Assembly: GCA_938038785.1 (NCBI GenBank)
Contig: CALHTB010000031.1
Location: 1 to 64,000 of the forward strand
Direction of reading: 5' to 3'
Length of the DNA: 64,000 bases
DNA from: an uncultured Acidimicrobiales bacterium
GTDB taxonomy: Bacteria > Actinomycetota > Acidimicrobiia > Acidimicrobiales > SHLQ01
The stretch's first letter is position 1; each line of letters begins with the position of its first letter. The notes beneath the pieces were generated by a model that ran no database searches, was not told the origin of the DNA, and saw nothing but the letters and a program-made list of their open reading frames with translations. This document shows positions 35,308 through 44,900 of the stretch, one piece after another. A program made the translations under genes and the position numbers.

Positions 35308-36422
35308 GCGAGCGCCACGTAGGTGTCAACCTCCTCTGGCTGCGCCCCGGCGAGGTCGGTGGCTCAGAGTCCTACATTCGACGAATACTTCGCGCATTGG
35401 CGAACCACAACACCGACACGTGGCTGCACCTGTATGGAACTGCGGCTGCCATCAGCGCGGTTCGACCCCAAGACGCATGGGTCGAGGAGTACATCACCGC
35501 CGCGGCGTCCCTGCCTCCACGCCGTCGAATCGTCGTCGAGCGCACGTGGCTTCGCTCGGTCGTGGCTGACCCGGTCGAAATGCTCCACCACCCGGGCGGC
35601 ACGGTTCCTTTCGTGAAGGACTTGCCAGCGCTCGTTACGATGCACGATCTGCAGCCGTTGCACGACCCAGGGAACTTCTCGGCGACGAAGCGTCGATATC
35701 TGGCCAAGGCAATTCCCGCGTCCCTCGACCGAGCCGAGGTCATCACGACGCCCAGCGACTGGGTTCGCCAAGACGTCATCGACAAGTTCGGGGTTTCTCC
35801 CGATCGTGTGCATACAGTTTCGGCATTCGCCGAGGTCCGCGACCTTGCCGAACCTACAACTCCGTCGCCGCGGCTCGAACAGATTCTGTCTCGCGGGCCG
35901 GTGTTTTTCTTTCCGGCGATGACCCTGCGCCACAAGAACCACACGATGTTGTTCGAGGCCTTTCGGCGTGCCACCCAGCACGATGCTGACCTGCAACTCG
36001 TGTGTGTCGGTGCGGTTGGACGAGATCACGACGAGCTCGTGGCTCTCGCCGAGCAAACCTCACCAGCCATCCACATGCTCGGACACGTCTCACGTGACGA
36101 CCTCGACGCCCTGTATGTGCGGTCAGAAGCGCTCGTGTTCCCCTCGACCTATGAGGGGTTCGGCCTGCCGATCATCGAGGCCCAACATGGCGAGCTACCC
36201 GTGATTTCGAGTAACGCCACTGCGCTGAGTGAAGTCGCTGGCGACTCGGCCATACTGCTCGACCCCGACGACATCGACGGCTGGGCCGAGGCAATGGTCA
36301 ACAGGTTGAGTCCGACAGATCGGGCAAAGCACGTCGCGGCGGGCCGTCAGAACGCGGCCCGCTACTCTCCCGAAGAAACCGCCAAGCAACAGCGCCGCGC
36401 ATACGACGCTGCCATTGGTTAG
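35304..36422 (+). CDS. GT4-family glycosyltransferase
   Basis: 372 residues. N-terminal VNLLWLRPGEVGGSESYIRR, HDLQPLHDPGNFSATKRRYL, donor site FFFPAMTLRHKNHTMLFEAF and PSTYEGFGLPIIEAQHGELP with the GT4 glutamates. Similar in layout to the preceding transferase, probably adding successive residues to the same glycan. Coupled to it by the ATGA overlap. A 7-bp hairpin (36460-36480) follows. Confidence 0.9.
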   Translation: MSERHVGVNLLWLRPGEVGGSESYIRRILRALANHNTDTWLHLYGTAAAISAVRPQDAWVEEYITAAASLPPRRRIVVERTWLRSVVADPVEMLHHPGGTVPFVKDLPALVTMHDLQPLHDPGNFSATKRRYLAKAIPASLDRAEVITTPSDWVRQDVIDKFGVSPDRVHTVSAFAEVRDLAEPTTPSPRLEQILSRGPVFFFPAMTLRHKNHTMLFEAFRRATQHDADLQLVCVGAVGRDHDELVALAEQTSPAIHMLGHVSRDDLDALYVRSEALVFPSTYEGFGLPIIEAQHGELPVISSNATALSEVAGDSAILLDPDDIDGWAEAMVNRLSPTDRAKHVAAGRQNAARYSPEETAKQQRRAYDAAIG

Positions 36423-36459
36423 CCCTAGTGGGCTCCCTCTCGTAACCGAGTTTCTCGCC

Positions 36460-36480
36460 CAAACCCGCTCTTTGGGTTTG
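36460..36480 (+). terminator. 7-bp hairpin after the second GT4 gene
   Basis: CAAACCC and GGGTTTG pair over the loop GCTCTTT. There is no T tract, so termination is only possible, not clear. Confidence 0.4.
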
Positions 36481-36521
36481 CAGGAGCCTAGAAACATCGC
36501 GATTTTCTCGGACTGACCGAG

Positions 36522-36527
36522 TAGCTT
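36522..36527 (+). promoter_or_regulatory. -10 element (TAGCTT) for the third GT4 gene
   Basis: Ends eight bases before GTG 36536; no ribosome-binding site. Confidence 0.45.
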
Positions 36528-36535
36528 CAACTGCG

Positions 36536-37747
36536 GTGAAAATTCAGGTCCTCTGCCCCCACTTCGAACCCGACAGCGCCCCGACGGGCGAGTTCATGAG
36601 CGCGATCGTCAACCACCTTGGCGAGCTTGGTCACGAGCTACACGTTGTGACAGCGCTGCCCTGGTATCGAGAGCACGCTGTCGAAGCGGGGTGGGGTGGC
36701 AAGATCACACGAACCGAGAATCGCCCGTGGGGAAAGATCACCCGCGTGCACCCTTTCCCAACCGACAAGACCAATATCGCGGCCCGTGCGGCCGCCTTCG
36801 CGGGGTTCACCGCAATCGGGCTCATCACTGCGATCGTCGACCGTTTCAAGCCCGATGTGGTCTTTGCGATGTCCCCGCCAATCTCGCTCGGCCTCGCGGG
36901 GTGGATGGCGGCCAAGCGCCGCGGAGTTCCGTTCGTGTTCAACATCCAAGATGTTTTCCCCGACGTGGCCATTGAAACCGGGACGATTACGAGCCCACGG
37001 GTCATCAAGACCGCCAAGGCAATGGAAAAGTTCGTCTACGACAACGCTGACGTCGTGACGGTGCTCAGCGAGGAGATGCAGCGCAACGTCGAAAGCAAGA
37101 CCAACTCGACGACATCGATCATCCCCAACTTCGTAGACATCTCAACATTCGAGCCAACGCCGCTCGAGAACAGCTACCGCGAAGAATTTGGTCTGGTTGG
37201 CAAGAGGGTTGTCATGTACTGCGGCAACGTCGGCTTCTCTCAGTCGATCGAACTGCTCGCAGACGCCGCGCGCGAGATGGTCGACATCGAAGACCTCGTG
37301 TTTGTCGTTAACGGCGGTGGTTCGGCCATTGGGGAGGTCCGCCGTCGGGCTGAAGGCCTCGACAACTTTCGGGTCATTCCCTACCAACCCGTCGAGCGGG
37401 TGCCCGAAGTGCTCGCCGCCGCCGACCTGCACGTCATTCCGCTCCGGCAAGGGCTCGCCTGGTCGAGCGTGCCCTCGAAGCTCTACAAGATCCTTGCGGT
37501 GGAGCGCCCGGTAATTGCCAGCGTTGACGAGGGAACCGAAGTGGGTCGCGTCGTGGTCGAGGCTGGCGCAGGGCATGCGGTTCCTCCTGACGATCCCGCG
37601 CCGCTGATTGCGTCTCTTCGCGAGCTCCTCGATACACCCGAGCAACGTGCAGAAATGGGCAAGTCTGGACGAGCCTGGGTGGAAGAATGGACCACACCGG
37701 CTCGTGCAGCGGCCCAATATGAAGCCGTTTTCAATGAGCTGATCTGA
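36536..37747 (+). CDS. GT4-family glycosyltransferase (WcaI/WbuB-like)
   Basis: 403 residues. N-terminal VLCPHFEPDSAPTGEFMSAI matches colanic-acid WcaI-type transferases; VFAMSPPISLGLAGWMAAKR, FNIQDVFPDVAIETG, VMYCGNVGFSQSIELLADAA and VPSKLYKILAVERPVIASVD follow. WcaI-like enzymes often transfer fucose or N-acetyl sugars. It has its own promoter-like element and a GTG start, so it may be separate from the first two transferases. Confidence 0.9.
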   Translation: MKIQVLCPHFEPDSAPTGEFMSAIVNHLGELGHELHVVTALPWYREHAVEAGWGGKITRTENRPWGKITRVHPFPTDKTNIAARAAAFAGFTAIGLITAIVDRFKPDVVFAMSPPISLGLAGWMAAKRRGVPFVFNIQDVFPDVAIETGTITSPRVIKTAKAMEKFVYDNADVVTVLSEEMQRNVESKTNSTTSIIPNFVDISTFEPTPLENSYREEFGLVGKRVVMYCGNVGFSQSIELLADAAREMVDIEDLVFVVNGGGSAIGEVRRRAEGLDNFRVIPYQPVERVPEVLAAADLHVIPLRQGLAWSSVPSKLYKILAVERPVIASVDEGTEVGRVVVEAGAGHAVPPDDPAPLIASLRELLDTPEQRAEMGKSGRAWVEEWTTPARAAAQYEAVFNELI

Positions 37748-37821
37748 TTCGCCGAATTCGGGCGGCGTCGATTCCTTGAGAATACTTACCCTGCCGCGAT
37801 TCTAAAGATCATGAAAACCGG

Positions 37822-37827
37822 TAGCGT
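37822..37827 (+). promoter_or_regulatory. -10 element (TAGCGT) for the HWH/HSHGDG protein gene
   Basis: Ends six bases before GTG 37834, with no ribosome-binding site. Confidence 0.5.
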
Positions 37828-37833
37828 TGTTCC

Positions 37834-38766
37834 GTGGCTCGTTCAGATTCGTCCAAAGATTCCTCAACCGACTCCTCGAAGAAGGTTGCAAAGGCAGCGA
37901 AAGCTGGCGCAACCCCGGCAGCATCGGCTGGCCGCGAGCAACGCTCGCTCGGCTTCCCGCTTGCTATGGCCGGCATCGTGGTGCTCGGCACCGCACTGGT
38001 GGCCTTTGCGTGGGGTGCCCGCGATGTCGAGGCGCTCTCGCCATCGTTCGGCGATCACTGGCACTTGCCGTACGGCTTGTACGACTGCCGGGACGAAGCG
38101 TTCCTTCCGAACCTCGAAGACCCAGGACGTCCAAACTCAGGCATCCACAGCCATGGCGACGGCGTCATCCACCTGCATCCCGCAAGCTCGACCGCCACTG
38201 GAAATAACGCCCAACTCGAGCGCTTCTTTGAAGCGGTTGACGCACAGTTCGACGGTGACGACGCCGTGACCTTTGCTAACCGACCAGCGCTCACCGAAGA
38301 GGGTGCAACGTGCAATGGCGAGCCCGCAATCTTGCACGTAGCTCGCTTCGAGCCCGGAGCAACCGAGCCGGTCGAGGTCATCACCGAGGACCTCGAGAAC
38401 TTCCGGTTCCGCGACGATCAGGAAGGCGTCGTCATCGCCCTTGTGCCCGAAGGCGCCGAAATTCCGCCGCCACCAGCTGCGGCGATTGAAACTGCGTCAG
38501 CAGCTTCGCCCAGCATCCTCCGTACCGACGGCCTTCAGAACCTCCCCGGCACCCTCCAAGACCAGGGCATCAGCGGCTTCGACGACGACGGCGTTCTCGT
38601 CGACGCTGAGGGCAACCCAATCCTCGATGCCGATGGCAACGAAATCACTCAGGCCAGCATCCAGGCCGAGGCAGAAGCCCAAGCTGAATCTGGCGGCGAC
38701 CCAGATGCTGACGACGCAGAGGCTGACGACGAAGCTGATGCCGATGCTGAGGCTGACGGCGAGTAA
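37834..38766 (+). CDS. Membrane-anchored extracytoplasmic protein with histidine motifs and an acidic tail
   Basis: 310 residues. A Ser/Lys/Ala-rich cytoplasmic N-terminus, one transmembrane helix (~42-62, PLAMAGIVVLGTALVAFAW), then an outer domain with FGDHWHLPYGLYDC and SGIHSHGDGVIHLHP, a histidine cluster that looks like a metal site. The last ~60 residues are a very acidic Asp/Ala/Glu repeat. The HWH...HSHGDG pattern recurs, from memory, in other actinobacterial membrane proteins of unknown function. The next gene starts 2 bases later, implying a shared operon. Confidence 0.72.
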   Translation: MARSDSSKDSSTDSSKKVAKAAKAGATPAASAGREQRSLGFPLAMAGIVVLGTALVAFAWGARDVEALSPSFGDHWHLPYGLYDCRDEAFLPNLEDPGRPNSGIHSHGDGVIHLHPASSTATGNNAQLERFFEAVDAQFDGDDAVTFANRPALTEEGATCNGEPAILHVARFEPGATEPVEVITEDLENFRFRDDQEGVVIALVPEGAEIPPPPAAAIETASAASPSILRTDGLQNLPGTLQDQGISGFDDDGVLVDAEGNPILDADGNEITQASIQAEAEAQAESGGDPDADDAEADDEADADAEADGE

Positions 38767-38768
38767 TC

Positions 38769-39239
38769 GTGTCGGTCACTGGGGTCATCGTTAGCGGCTA
38801 CTTCAGTCCGCTTCACGTTGGCCACCTCGACATGATCGAGGGCGCAGCGGCTCTCGGTGACGAAGTCATCGTCATCGTCAACAACAACGCCCAGCAAGAG
38901 ATGAAAAAGGGCAAGGTCATCATCGACGAGGCGGACCGTCTCCGCGTGGTGCATGCGCTGCGCGACGTTGATCACGCGCTCATTGCAGTCGACGATGATC
39001 GCACCGTCAGTGCGTCTCTGGCCGCAGTGGCCGAGCGCTTTCCCGACCACACGCTCATCTTCGCCAACGGCGGCGACCGTGTGCCCGGCTTTGTTCCCGA
39101 AGCGGCGACCTGTGAAGCCCACGGCATCGAACTCCGCTTCGGTGTGGGCGGCGACGAAAAGGCCGACTCGTCAAGCCGCATTAACGTCGCGATGGGCCTA
39201 GAAGACGAGATGTCTGCCCCGCCCAGCGAAACTACCTAG
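38769..39239 (+). CDS. Cytidylyltransferase-like nucleotidyltransferase
   Basis: 156 residues, GTG start. GYFSPLHVGHLDMIEGAAAL holds the HxGH motif, and SSSRINVAMG the usual C-terminal nucleotide loop position (ISST-like). The small size fits the RfaE-C/TagD/CoaD-like adenylyl- and cytidylyltransferase superfamily; the location suggests activation of an envelope precursor. The exact substrate is not evident. Confidence 0.85.
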   Translation: MSVTGVIVSGYFSPLHVGHLDMIEGAAALGDEVIVIVNNNAQQEMKKGKVIIDEADRLRVVHALRDVDHALIAVDDDRTVSASLAAVAERFPDHTLIFANGGDRVPGFVPEAATCEAHGIELRFGVGGDEKADSSSRINVAMGLEDEMSAPPSETT

Positions 39240-39292
39240 CGACAAACACACCGCGACAACTACACCGCTTAGGGAACACCGAGGCAGTGCGC

Positions 39293-39991
39293 TCATCGAA
39301 AAAGGTCGTCTTGGGGATCTCTGACGATTTCGTCGACGACGCTTCCCTTTCGAAACCAGGAAGCTTCGGCCCCGCGAACAATTGCAGCTGGGTAGCCGGT
39401 GCTCTTGCCCATAACGAGGTCGGCGGCTGCTGCGATCTCGTCGACGACGCACACCTCGGTTACTTGCAGCTCGCGGCCAAGCGCATCGTTGGTGCCTCGA
39501 AGGTCGAGTATCGGGCCGATCCCGGCGCTGCCGATTGCGACGTCGGTGACTCCTCGTCGCCATGGGCGCCCGAAGGTGTCGGAAATGATGACACCAACTT
39601 CTACCGACTGCCGTGCTCGCACCACGTCACGAATGCGGCGTGCGGACCTGTCGGAGTCGACTGGAAGAAGCGCAGCGTGGCCAGCCTCGATGTTCGAGAG
39701 GTCGACGCCCGCGTTCGCACACACGAAGCCGTGCGTCGTCTGGCTGATGATCAGGTCGCCGCGCCGACGCAAGATGCGAACCGACTCGTCTTCGACAATT
39801 GCCTTGTGGCCTCGTGGGTCATCCACGTCGATCGGAACCACCCGACCTTCGGCCTTCGACACGACCTTTTGGGTAACGACCAGGACGTCGTGGTCCAACA
39901 TGTCGATTGAGTCCGCAAGCATTCCGGCGAGGTCGTCGCCCGGTGCGATCTCGCCAATGCCAGTGATGGGGAAGATTTGCAAAGACGTCAT
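39293..39991 (-). CDS. cofE: Coenzyme F420-0:L-glutamate ligase
   Basis: 232 residues. FPITGIGEIAPGDDLAGMLA, DVLVVTQKVVSKAEGR, RRGDLIISQTTHGFVCANAG and VIISDTFGRPWRRGVTDVAI are CofE signatures. It adds gamma-linked glutamates to F420-0. In mycobacteria (FbiB) a nitroreductase-like domain is fused at the C-terminus; it is absent here. The ATG overlaps the cofD stop (ATGA). Confidence 0.95.
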   Translation of the reverse strand: MTSLQIFPITGIGEIAPGDDLAGMLADSIDMLDHDVLVVTQKVVSKAEGRVVPIDVDDPRGHKAIVEDESVRILRRRGDLIISQTTHGFVCANAGVDLSNIEAGHAALLPVDSDRSARRIRDVVRARQSVEVGVIISDTFGRPWRRGVTDVAIGSAGIGPILDLRGTNDALGRELQVTEVCVVDEIAAAADLVMGKSTGYPAAIVRGAEASWFRKGSVVDEIVRDPQDDLFR

Positions 39992-40968
39992 GAGGAGGAT
40001 CCGATCCGGAGTTGGGCGGCTGAGAGGGTAGAGGCGGCCAGCCGTGCGCCGCGCTCGGGCGTGGCCATGATGGTGTCGGTGACGTAGGGGGTGACGCCTG
40101 TGGCTGCTACATCCAGGCTCAGAGAGGCGTCGTCGTCATCGACGAGCAGAACGTCGATAAGGTCGCTCCACAATTCGGCGACGCCTACGGCCGTGGGGGA
40201 GTGCCCGAGCTCAGCGAGCATGTTCGCTGCAGGCCCCTTGAGGGCCTGTCCGCCGATGATGGGAGAGATCGCAACGCACGGAGCCGACGACGCTGCGAGG
40301 GCGTTCTGTACGCCCGGCACGGCGAGAACGGGCCCGATCGACACGATGGGGTTGGACGGAGCGACGATAACGGTGTCCGCAGTTCTGATCGCCCGGTCGG
40401 CCTCCTCGGTAATCGAGGCGTTCTCGATGCCGTCGAATCGAACCGACGAGATCGGCACCCCATGGCGTTCGCCAACGAAGTACTCCTGAAAGCTGATCTC
40501 TTCACCGCTGTCTGCGCGGGTGACGTGAGTGGAGATGGAGTCGTTGCTCACTGGCAGCAGCGTCACGCCGATGTCCCACGAGTTGGCGATTTCGCGAGTG
40601 ACCTCGGTCAGGGTTGCACCGTCGGCAAGGCGTCCACTTCGGTGCAAGTGGGTGGCCAGGTCTTGGTCCCCGAGGCTGAACCAGTCTCCGTCGCCGTAGC
40701 GGCGGATTGCTTCCATGGCCCGCCACGTCTCCTCGCGAAGCCCCCAACCGCGCTCGGGGTCGATCGCATCGGCGAGCGTGTAGGTGACCGTGTCGATGTC
40801 GGGGCTGATCGACAGGCCATGGAGCACCATGTCGTCGGCGACGTTGATGATCGCCGTGACCAATGCCGGGTCCACTACGCGTATGAGTGATCGAAGGAAT
40901 CGGGCTGCGCCGACACCACCGCAGATGACGGTGATTGTTGAAGAGCTGCTCGTTCCGGACGCGGTCAT
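39988..40968 (-). CDS. cofD: 2-phospho-L-lactate (or phosphoenolpyruvate) transferase, CofD/FbiA
   Basis: 326 residues. TVICGGVGAARFLRSLIRV opens the fold; GDQDLATHLHRSGRLADGAT, FQEYFVGERHG, VIVAPSNPIVSIGPVLAVPG and SPIIGGQALKGPAANMLAEL are family signatures. It transfers the lactyl or enolpyruvyl phosphate group to the deazaflavin Fo. ATG 40968 overlaps the upstream epimerase stop codon by one base (TGATG); GTG 40971 is an alternative. Presence shows that the organism makes F420. Confidence 0.95.
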   Translation of the reverse strand: MTASGTSSSSTITVICGGVGAARFLRSLIRVVDPALVTAIINVADDMVLHGLSISPDIDTVTYTLADAIDPERGWGLREETWRAMEAIRRYGDGDWFSLGDQDLATHLHRSGRLADGATLTEVTREIANSWDIGVTLLPVSNDSISTHVTRADSGEEISFQEYFVGERHGVPISSVRFDGIENASITEEADRAIRTADTVIVAPSNPIVSIGPVLAVPGVQNALAASSAPCVAISPIIGGQALKGPAANMLAELGHSPTAVGVAELWSDLIDVLLVDDDDASLSLDVAATGVTPYVTDTIMATPERGARLAASTLSAAQLRIGSSS

Positions 40969-41870
40969 CACCGTGTCGCTCGTGCATCGGCGAGGACATC
41001 GGCCAAGGTCGTGCTCAAGGAAATCTGCGGTTGCCAGCCCGTGTCGGCTGCGATCCTCGAGTTGTCGCCGCGAACCACTGGCGTGTCGACCTCTCGCACG
41101 AGGTCGGGGTGGGGGACCAGCTTGAGATCAGCATCAGAGAGCGCAAGCAAGCCGTTTGCGACATCTCCGATCGACCGGTCGTTTCCGCTACACACGTTGT
41201 ACACCTGCCCGCTCTGTCCCGATTCGGCTACGAGACGATACGCGGCGACGATGTCGCGTACGTCGGAAAAGTCTCTCCGAACATTGAGGTTCCCAACGTC
41301 GATCTGACGGGTTCCAGCCCGTTCGGCTGATGCGATGCGATGGGCGATCCCCGAGCACACAAAATTCGAGCTCTGTCCCGGTCCAAGGTGGTTAAAGGCC
41401 CGTAGTCGGATGACGTCTTGGCCTCGGCCTAACCACGCCTGCTGGGCAACCGCATCGGCGGCGACCTTGCTGGCCGCATATGGGTTGTTCGGCCGCAGAG
41501 GAGCGTCTTCGTGAATCGGCAGCTCGTCGGGAGTGACCGAGCCGTAGACCTCGGCACTGGTTACTACAAGCACTCGGGGTTTGCCCGGGGCGTCAGCTGC
41601 AGCGTCGAGCACGTTTTGCGTGCCCTCGACATTGATCCGAAGAGTGTCGATCGGATTACTCCAGGCGGTTGGAACGTGCGACTGTGCGGCGAGGTGGTAG
41701 ATCACGTCGACCTCGCAGCCAGTGATTGCAGCGTGAACTGCACCACGGTCGGTTATCTCGGGGCCGCCCGTTGCACGGGATAGTCCAGTCACAACATCGC
41801 CCTCGGTGGCGAGATGATCGAGCAACGTACGCCCCACAAAGCCGGACGCACCGGTGACGAGTGCTCTCAT
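40968..41870 (-). CDS. NAD-dependent sugar epimerase/reductase (GDP-mannose dehydratase/RMD-like)
   Basis: 300 residues of the extended SDR family: RALVTGASGFVGRTLLDHLA, YHLAAQSHVPTAWSNP, catalytic VVTSAEVYGSVTPDELP and NPYAASKVAADAVAQ, then RAFNHLGPGQSSNFVC. Closest by pattern to GDP-6-deoxy-D-lyxo-4-hexulose reductase and GDP-mannose 4,6-dehydratase. ATG 41870 is used; the longer open frame to 42089 is not coding. TATTCT lies five bases before the ATG (minus strand). It leads the cofD-cofE operon, an odd but tight pairing, and is divergent from the giant GT2 gene. Confidence 0.88.
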   Translation of the reverse strand: MRALVTGASGFVGRTLLDHLATEGDVVTGLSRATGGPEITDRGAVHAAITGCEVDVIYHLAAQSHVPTAWSNPIDTLRINVEGTQNVLDAAADAPGKPRVLVVTSAEVYGSVTPDELPIHEDAPLRPNNPYAASKVAADAVAQQAWLGRGQDVIRLRAFNHLGPGQSSNFVCSGIAHRIASAERAGTRQIDVGNLNVRRDFSDVRDIVAAYRLVAESGQSGQVYNVCSGNDRSIGDVANGLLALSDADLKLVPHPDLVREVDTPVVRGDNSRIAADTGWQPQISLSTTLADVLADARATR

Positions 41871-41918
41871 GTCGCAGAATAGGCGTTGGGGTGATGGGCG
41901 TTGTGGGTCACGAAACGG

Positions 41919-41924
41919 TAGCGT
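41919..41924 (+). promoter_or_regulatory. -10 element (TAGCGT) for the giant GT2 gene
   Basis: Ends nine bases before GTG 41934; no ribosome-binding site. Confidence 0.45.
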
Positions 41925-41933
41925 AGCGGCGCT

Positions 41934-44900
41934 GTGCAATCGGCCTCCGACACCCCCTCCGCGGATCAGCCCGCCCCACCGGCAGTACGTGTCGTCATCC
42001 CGACCCACGACCCCGGTCCTTGGTTCGACGACGCCATTGCGAGCTTGGCTGAGCAGGACTATCCAGACATTGCCGTGTCGATCGTTCACGATGCTGGCGA
42101 AGGCTCACTTCTCGAACGCCATCGCGAGTCGTTGCCCTCTCTTGAACTGGTAGCGATGGACGCTGGCGCTGGGTTCGGGGCAAAGGTGAATGCCGTCGCC
42201 GAGTCAGCTACCGAGCCATTGCTACTGATCCACCATGATGATGTCGCAATGTCACCGGGCACGGTGTCGGCGCTGGTGCGCGAGTGGCTTCGTCGCAACG
42301 AACCCCGATCACTCATTGCCGCGAAGTTGGTCGACTGGAACGACCCAGGACGTCTGATGCCCGCAGGCTTCGACGCCGACAGATTTGGCGCGACCGCTCC
42401 CATTGTGAAGCCCGGAGACCTCGATCAGGGTCAGCAAGATCGTGTTACTGACATGTTCGGTACGTCCACTGCGTGTTTGCTCGTTGACCGGGAGTTCTTC
42501 GGCTCCCTCGGCGGGTTCGACCCAGAGATCGACTGGCACGGAGAAGCGTTCGACTTAGCGTTTCGAGCGCGAGCGGTTGGTGGGCAAGTCGTCATCCCCG
42601 CCAGTGCCCCGGCGCGTCACCGCGGCGCGTTCGATAGCCGAGGCGGGGCAACCACCGCCTTCCGCTTGCGACGCCACCAAATGCGAGGTGCTTTAAGCGC
42701 CGCACCGGTGACATCTCTGCCCGGGCTGTTCTTGGCCTTTGCACTCCTGCACCTTGCCGAGCTGGTCGTGGCGCTGGCTCGATTCGACCTTGCCGATGCC
42801 TTCTCCATCCCGGCTGCATGGGCGTGGAACCTGTTCAACGCTCCGTCGCTGCTCAGTCGCCGCCGAACCGTTACGGGCCTCGATACGTTCGGTGACGGCC
42901 ATCCGAAGCTCATCCGCCGTCGAGGGTCGATCCGAATCTCCGAGAGCATCGACCGACGGATCTATCAGCGCGAGGTCGCCACCGAGAAGGGTGAGAACAC
43001 GATTTCGGTGATCCGCGTTGCTGGCGGGATTGTGATCGGAACGCTTCTGATCTTCGGCGCTCGACACCTACTGACCCGTGACATCCCCGAGATTGGCGAA
43101 TTCCGAGCGATTCCTGACGATCTGGGCACGTTCACCTTCGACTGGTGGAGCGGGGTACGCCTTTGGGCCATGGGGCACGAGGGCTTTGCCTCCTTTGCAC
43201 TACCGCTACTCGATTTACTGGGTGTGCTGACCCTGGGCTCGGCCAAAGCCCTGCGGATGCTGTTGGTCATCGCCCCGTTGCCAATCGGTGTGGTTGGAGC
43301 GTGGAAGCTGTTCAGCCGAACACCGTCGGACTACGCACCGGTCGCCGCCGCAGCCATGTATGCCGCTTCACCCGTGCCATATAACGCCATGTCCGGTGGC
43401 TCCTTCACCGCGCTGCTTCTCTATTCGTTGTTCCCTTGGATCATCGGCAATGTCGCCGCCCTTGCAGGTGCCAGCAGCATCGGGCCTGAACGCTCACCCC
43501 GTGCCGCAACGGCTGCGCTTGCACTATTGCTTGCTGTCGCCTGCGCCTTTCTCCCCGGTGCGGTGTTGCTGTTTATGCTCGTCATTGCCGGAGTGGTCGT
43601 TGGATCTCTGCTCTCGGGCGACATGCGCGGCATCATCTCGCTGGTCGTTGGCTCGTTGATCGCCGCGACGCTCGCCGTACTTGTCAACCTGCCCGCAATC
43701 ATCAGTACCCCCGAGTGGGAGCAACTCGTGAGCGCTCAAACCGCTGACCGAACGAGCACTCCGCTTGCGAACCTGCTCGTGATGTTCACCGGGCCGCTGG
43801 GTTCGGTGATCATTGGTTGGGCCGTGTTCGCACCTGCGTTTCTCCCGCTTATCTCCGGCAGCGGCCAGCGCTTCACGTGGGCGCTACGGATCTGGGGAGC
43901 CATGCTGGCCTGTTGGGCGCTGGCCTGGACAAGCGCTCGCGGCTGGTTCCCCTTGGGCCTTCCCGTCGACGAGGTGCTGCTCGTGCCGATCGCCGCCGGG
44001 TTTGCGACGCTCGGCGGGCTAGCCGCGTTGGTGCTCGATGTTGATGTCACTCTGGCGAAGGCCCGGCGAGTGTTGCCCGCCACAATTGCCGTGGTCGGCT
44101 TTGCCGCAGCGATGATCCCGTTGTTCGCTGCGACCCAGACGGGAAGCTGGGAGCTTGCTGAGAGCGACCTCGGCGCCACCTATCGGGCGCTGATCGACCC
44201 AGTCGAAGAAGGAACCTACCGAGTCTTGTGGATCGGCGATGCTCACGTGCTTGGAGCGGCCTCTATCCCCACTGAGAACGGCCTTGCCTGGACCACATCG
44301 CTCGATGGCATCGCCGACTTCCGTGCACTTTGGGGAGGGCCAAACTCGGGGGCCAACGCTGAGCTGGCCCAGACCATTTCCGGCGGGCTCGACGGCGCAA
44401 CTTCGCGCCTTGGCCGTCAGCTCGCACCCTTCGGCATTCGCTACATCGTGGTCATGGATCAACAGGCTCCCGTGCCTCAGGTGTCGCGACGTCTTTTGGC
44501 ATCAGAGATTCGAGCGGCAAGCCTCAACGGGCAGCTCGATCTCGTACGAGACGGCGTGGTCAACCCCGCCGTGTCGGTCTACCGAAACACCGCGTGGGCG
44601 CCGGTGCACTCGGCTCTCGCGCCACCAGATCTTGAAGCGCTCCAGTTCGCCAGCGCAGATCCCGCCGTGGTGAATCGTGAGAGCTATGCATCGTTCGGTG
44701 GACAAACGCGCCTCGAACGCGACGTGTACGCATCGTGGGGGCGATCACCCCGCTGGACACTTACCGTCGACGGCCAAGTCGCAGCTCGTGTTGATGTGGG
44801 GCAAGTAGGAATGGCCTTCGAGACATCAGGCGCCACCGAAACCACAGCAATTCTCGACTACGCAACCAGCGACTCGCACCGGCTGATTATCGTTGCCCAG

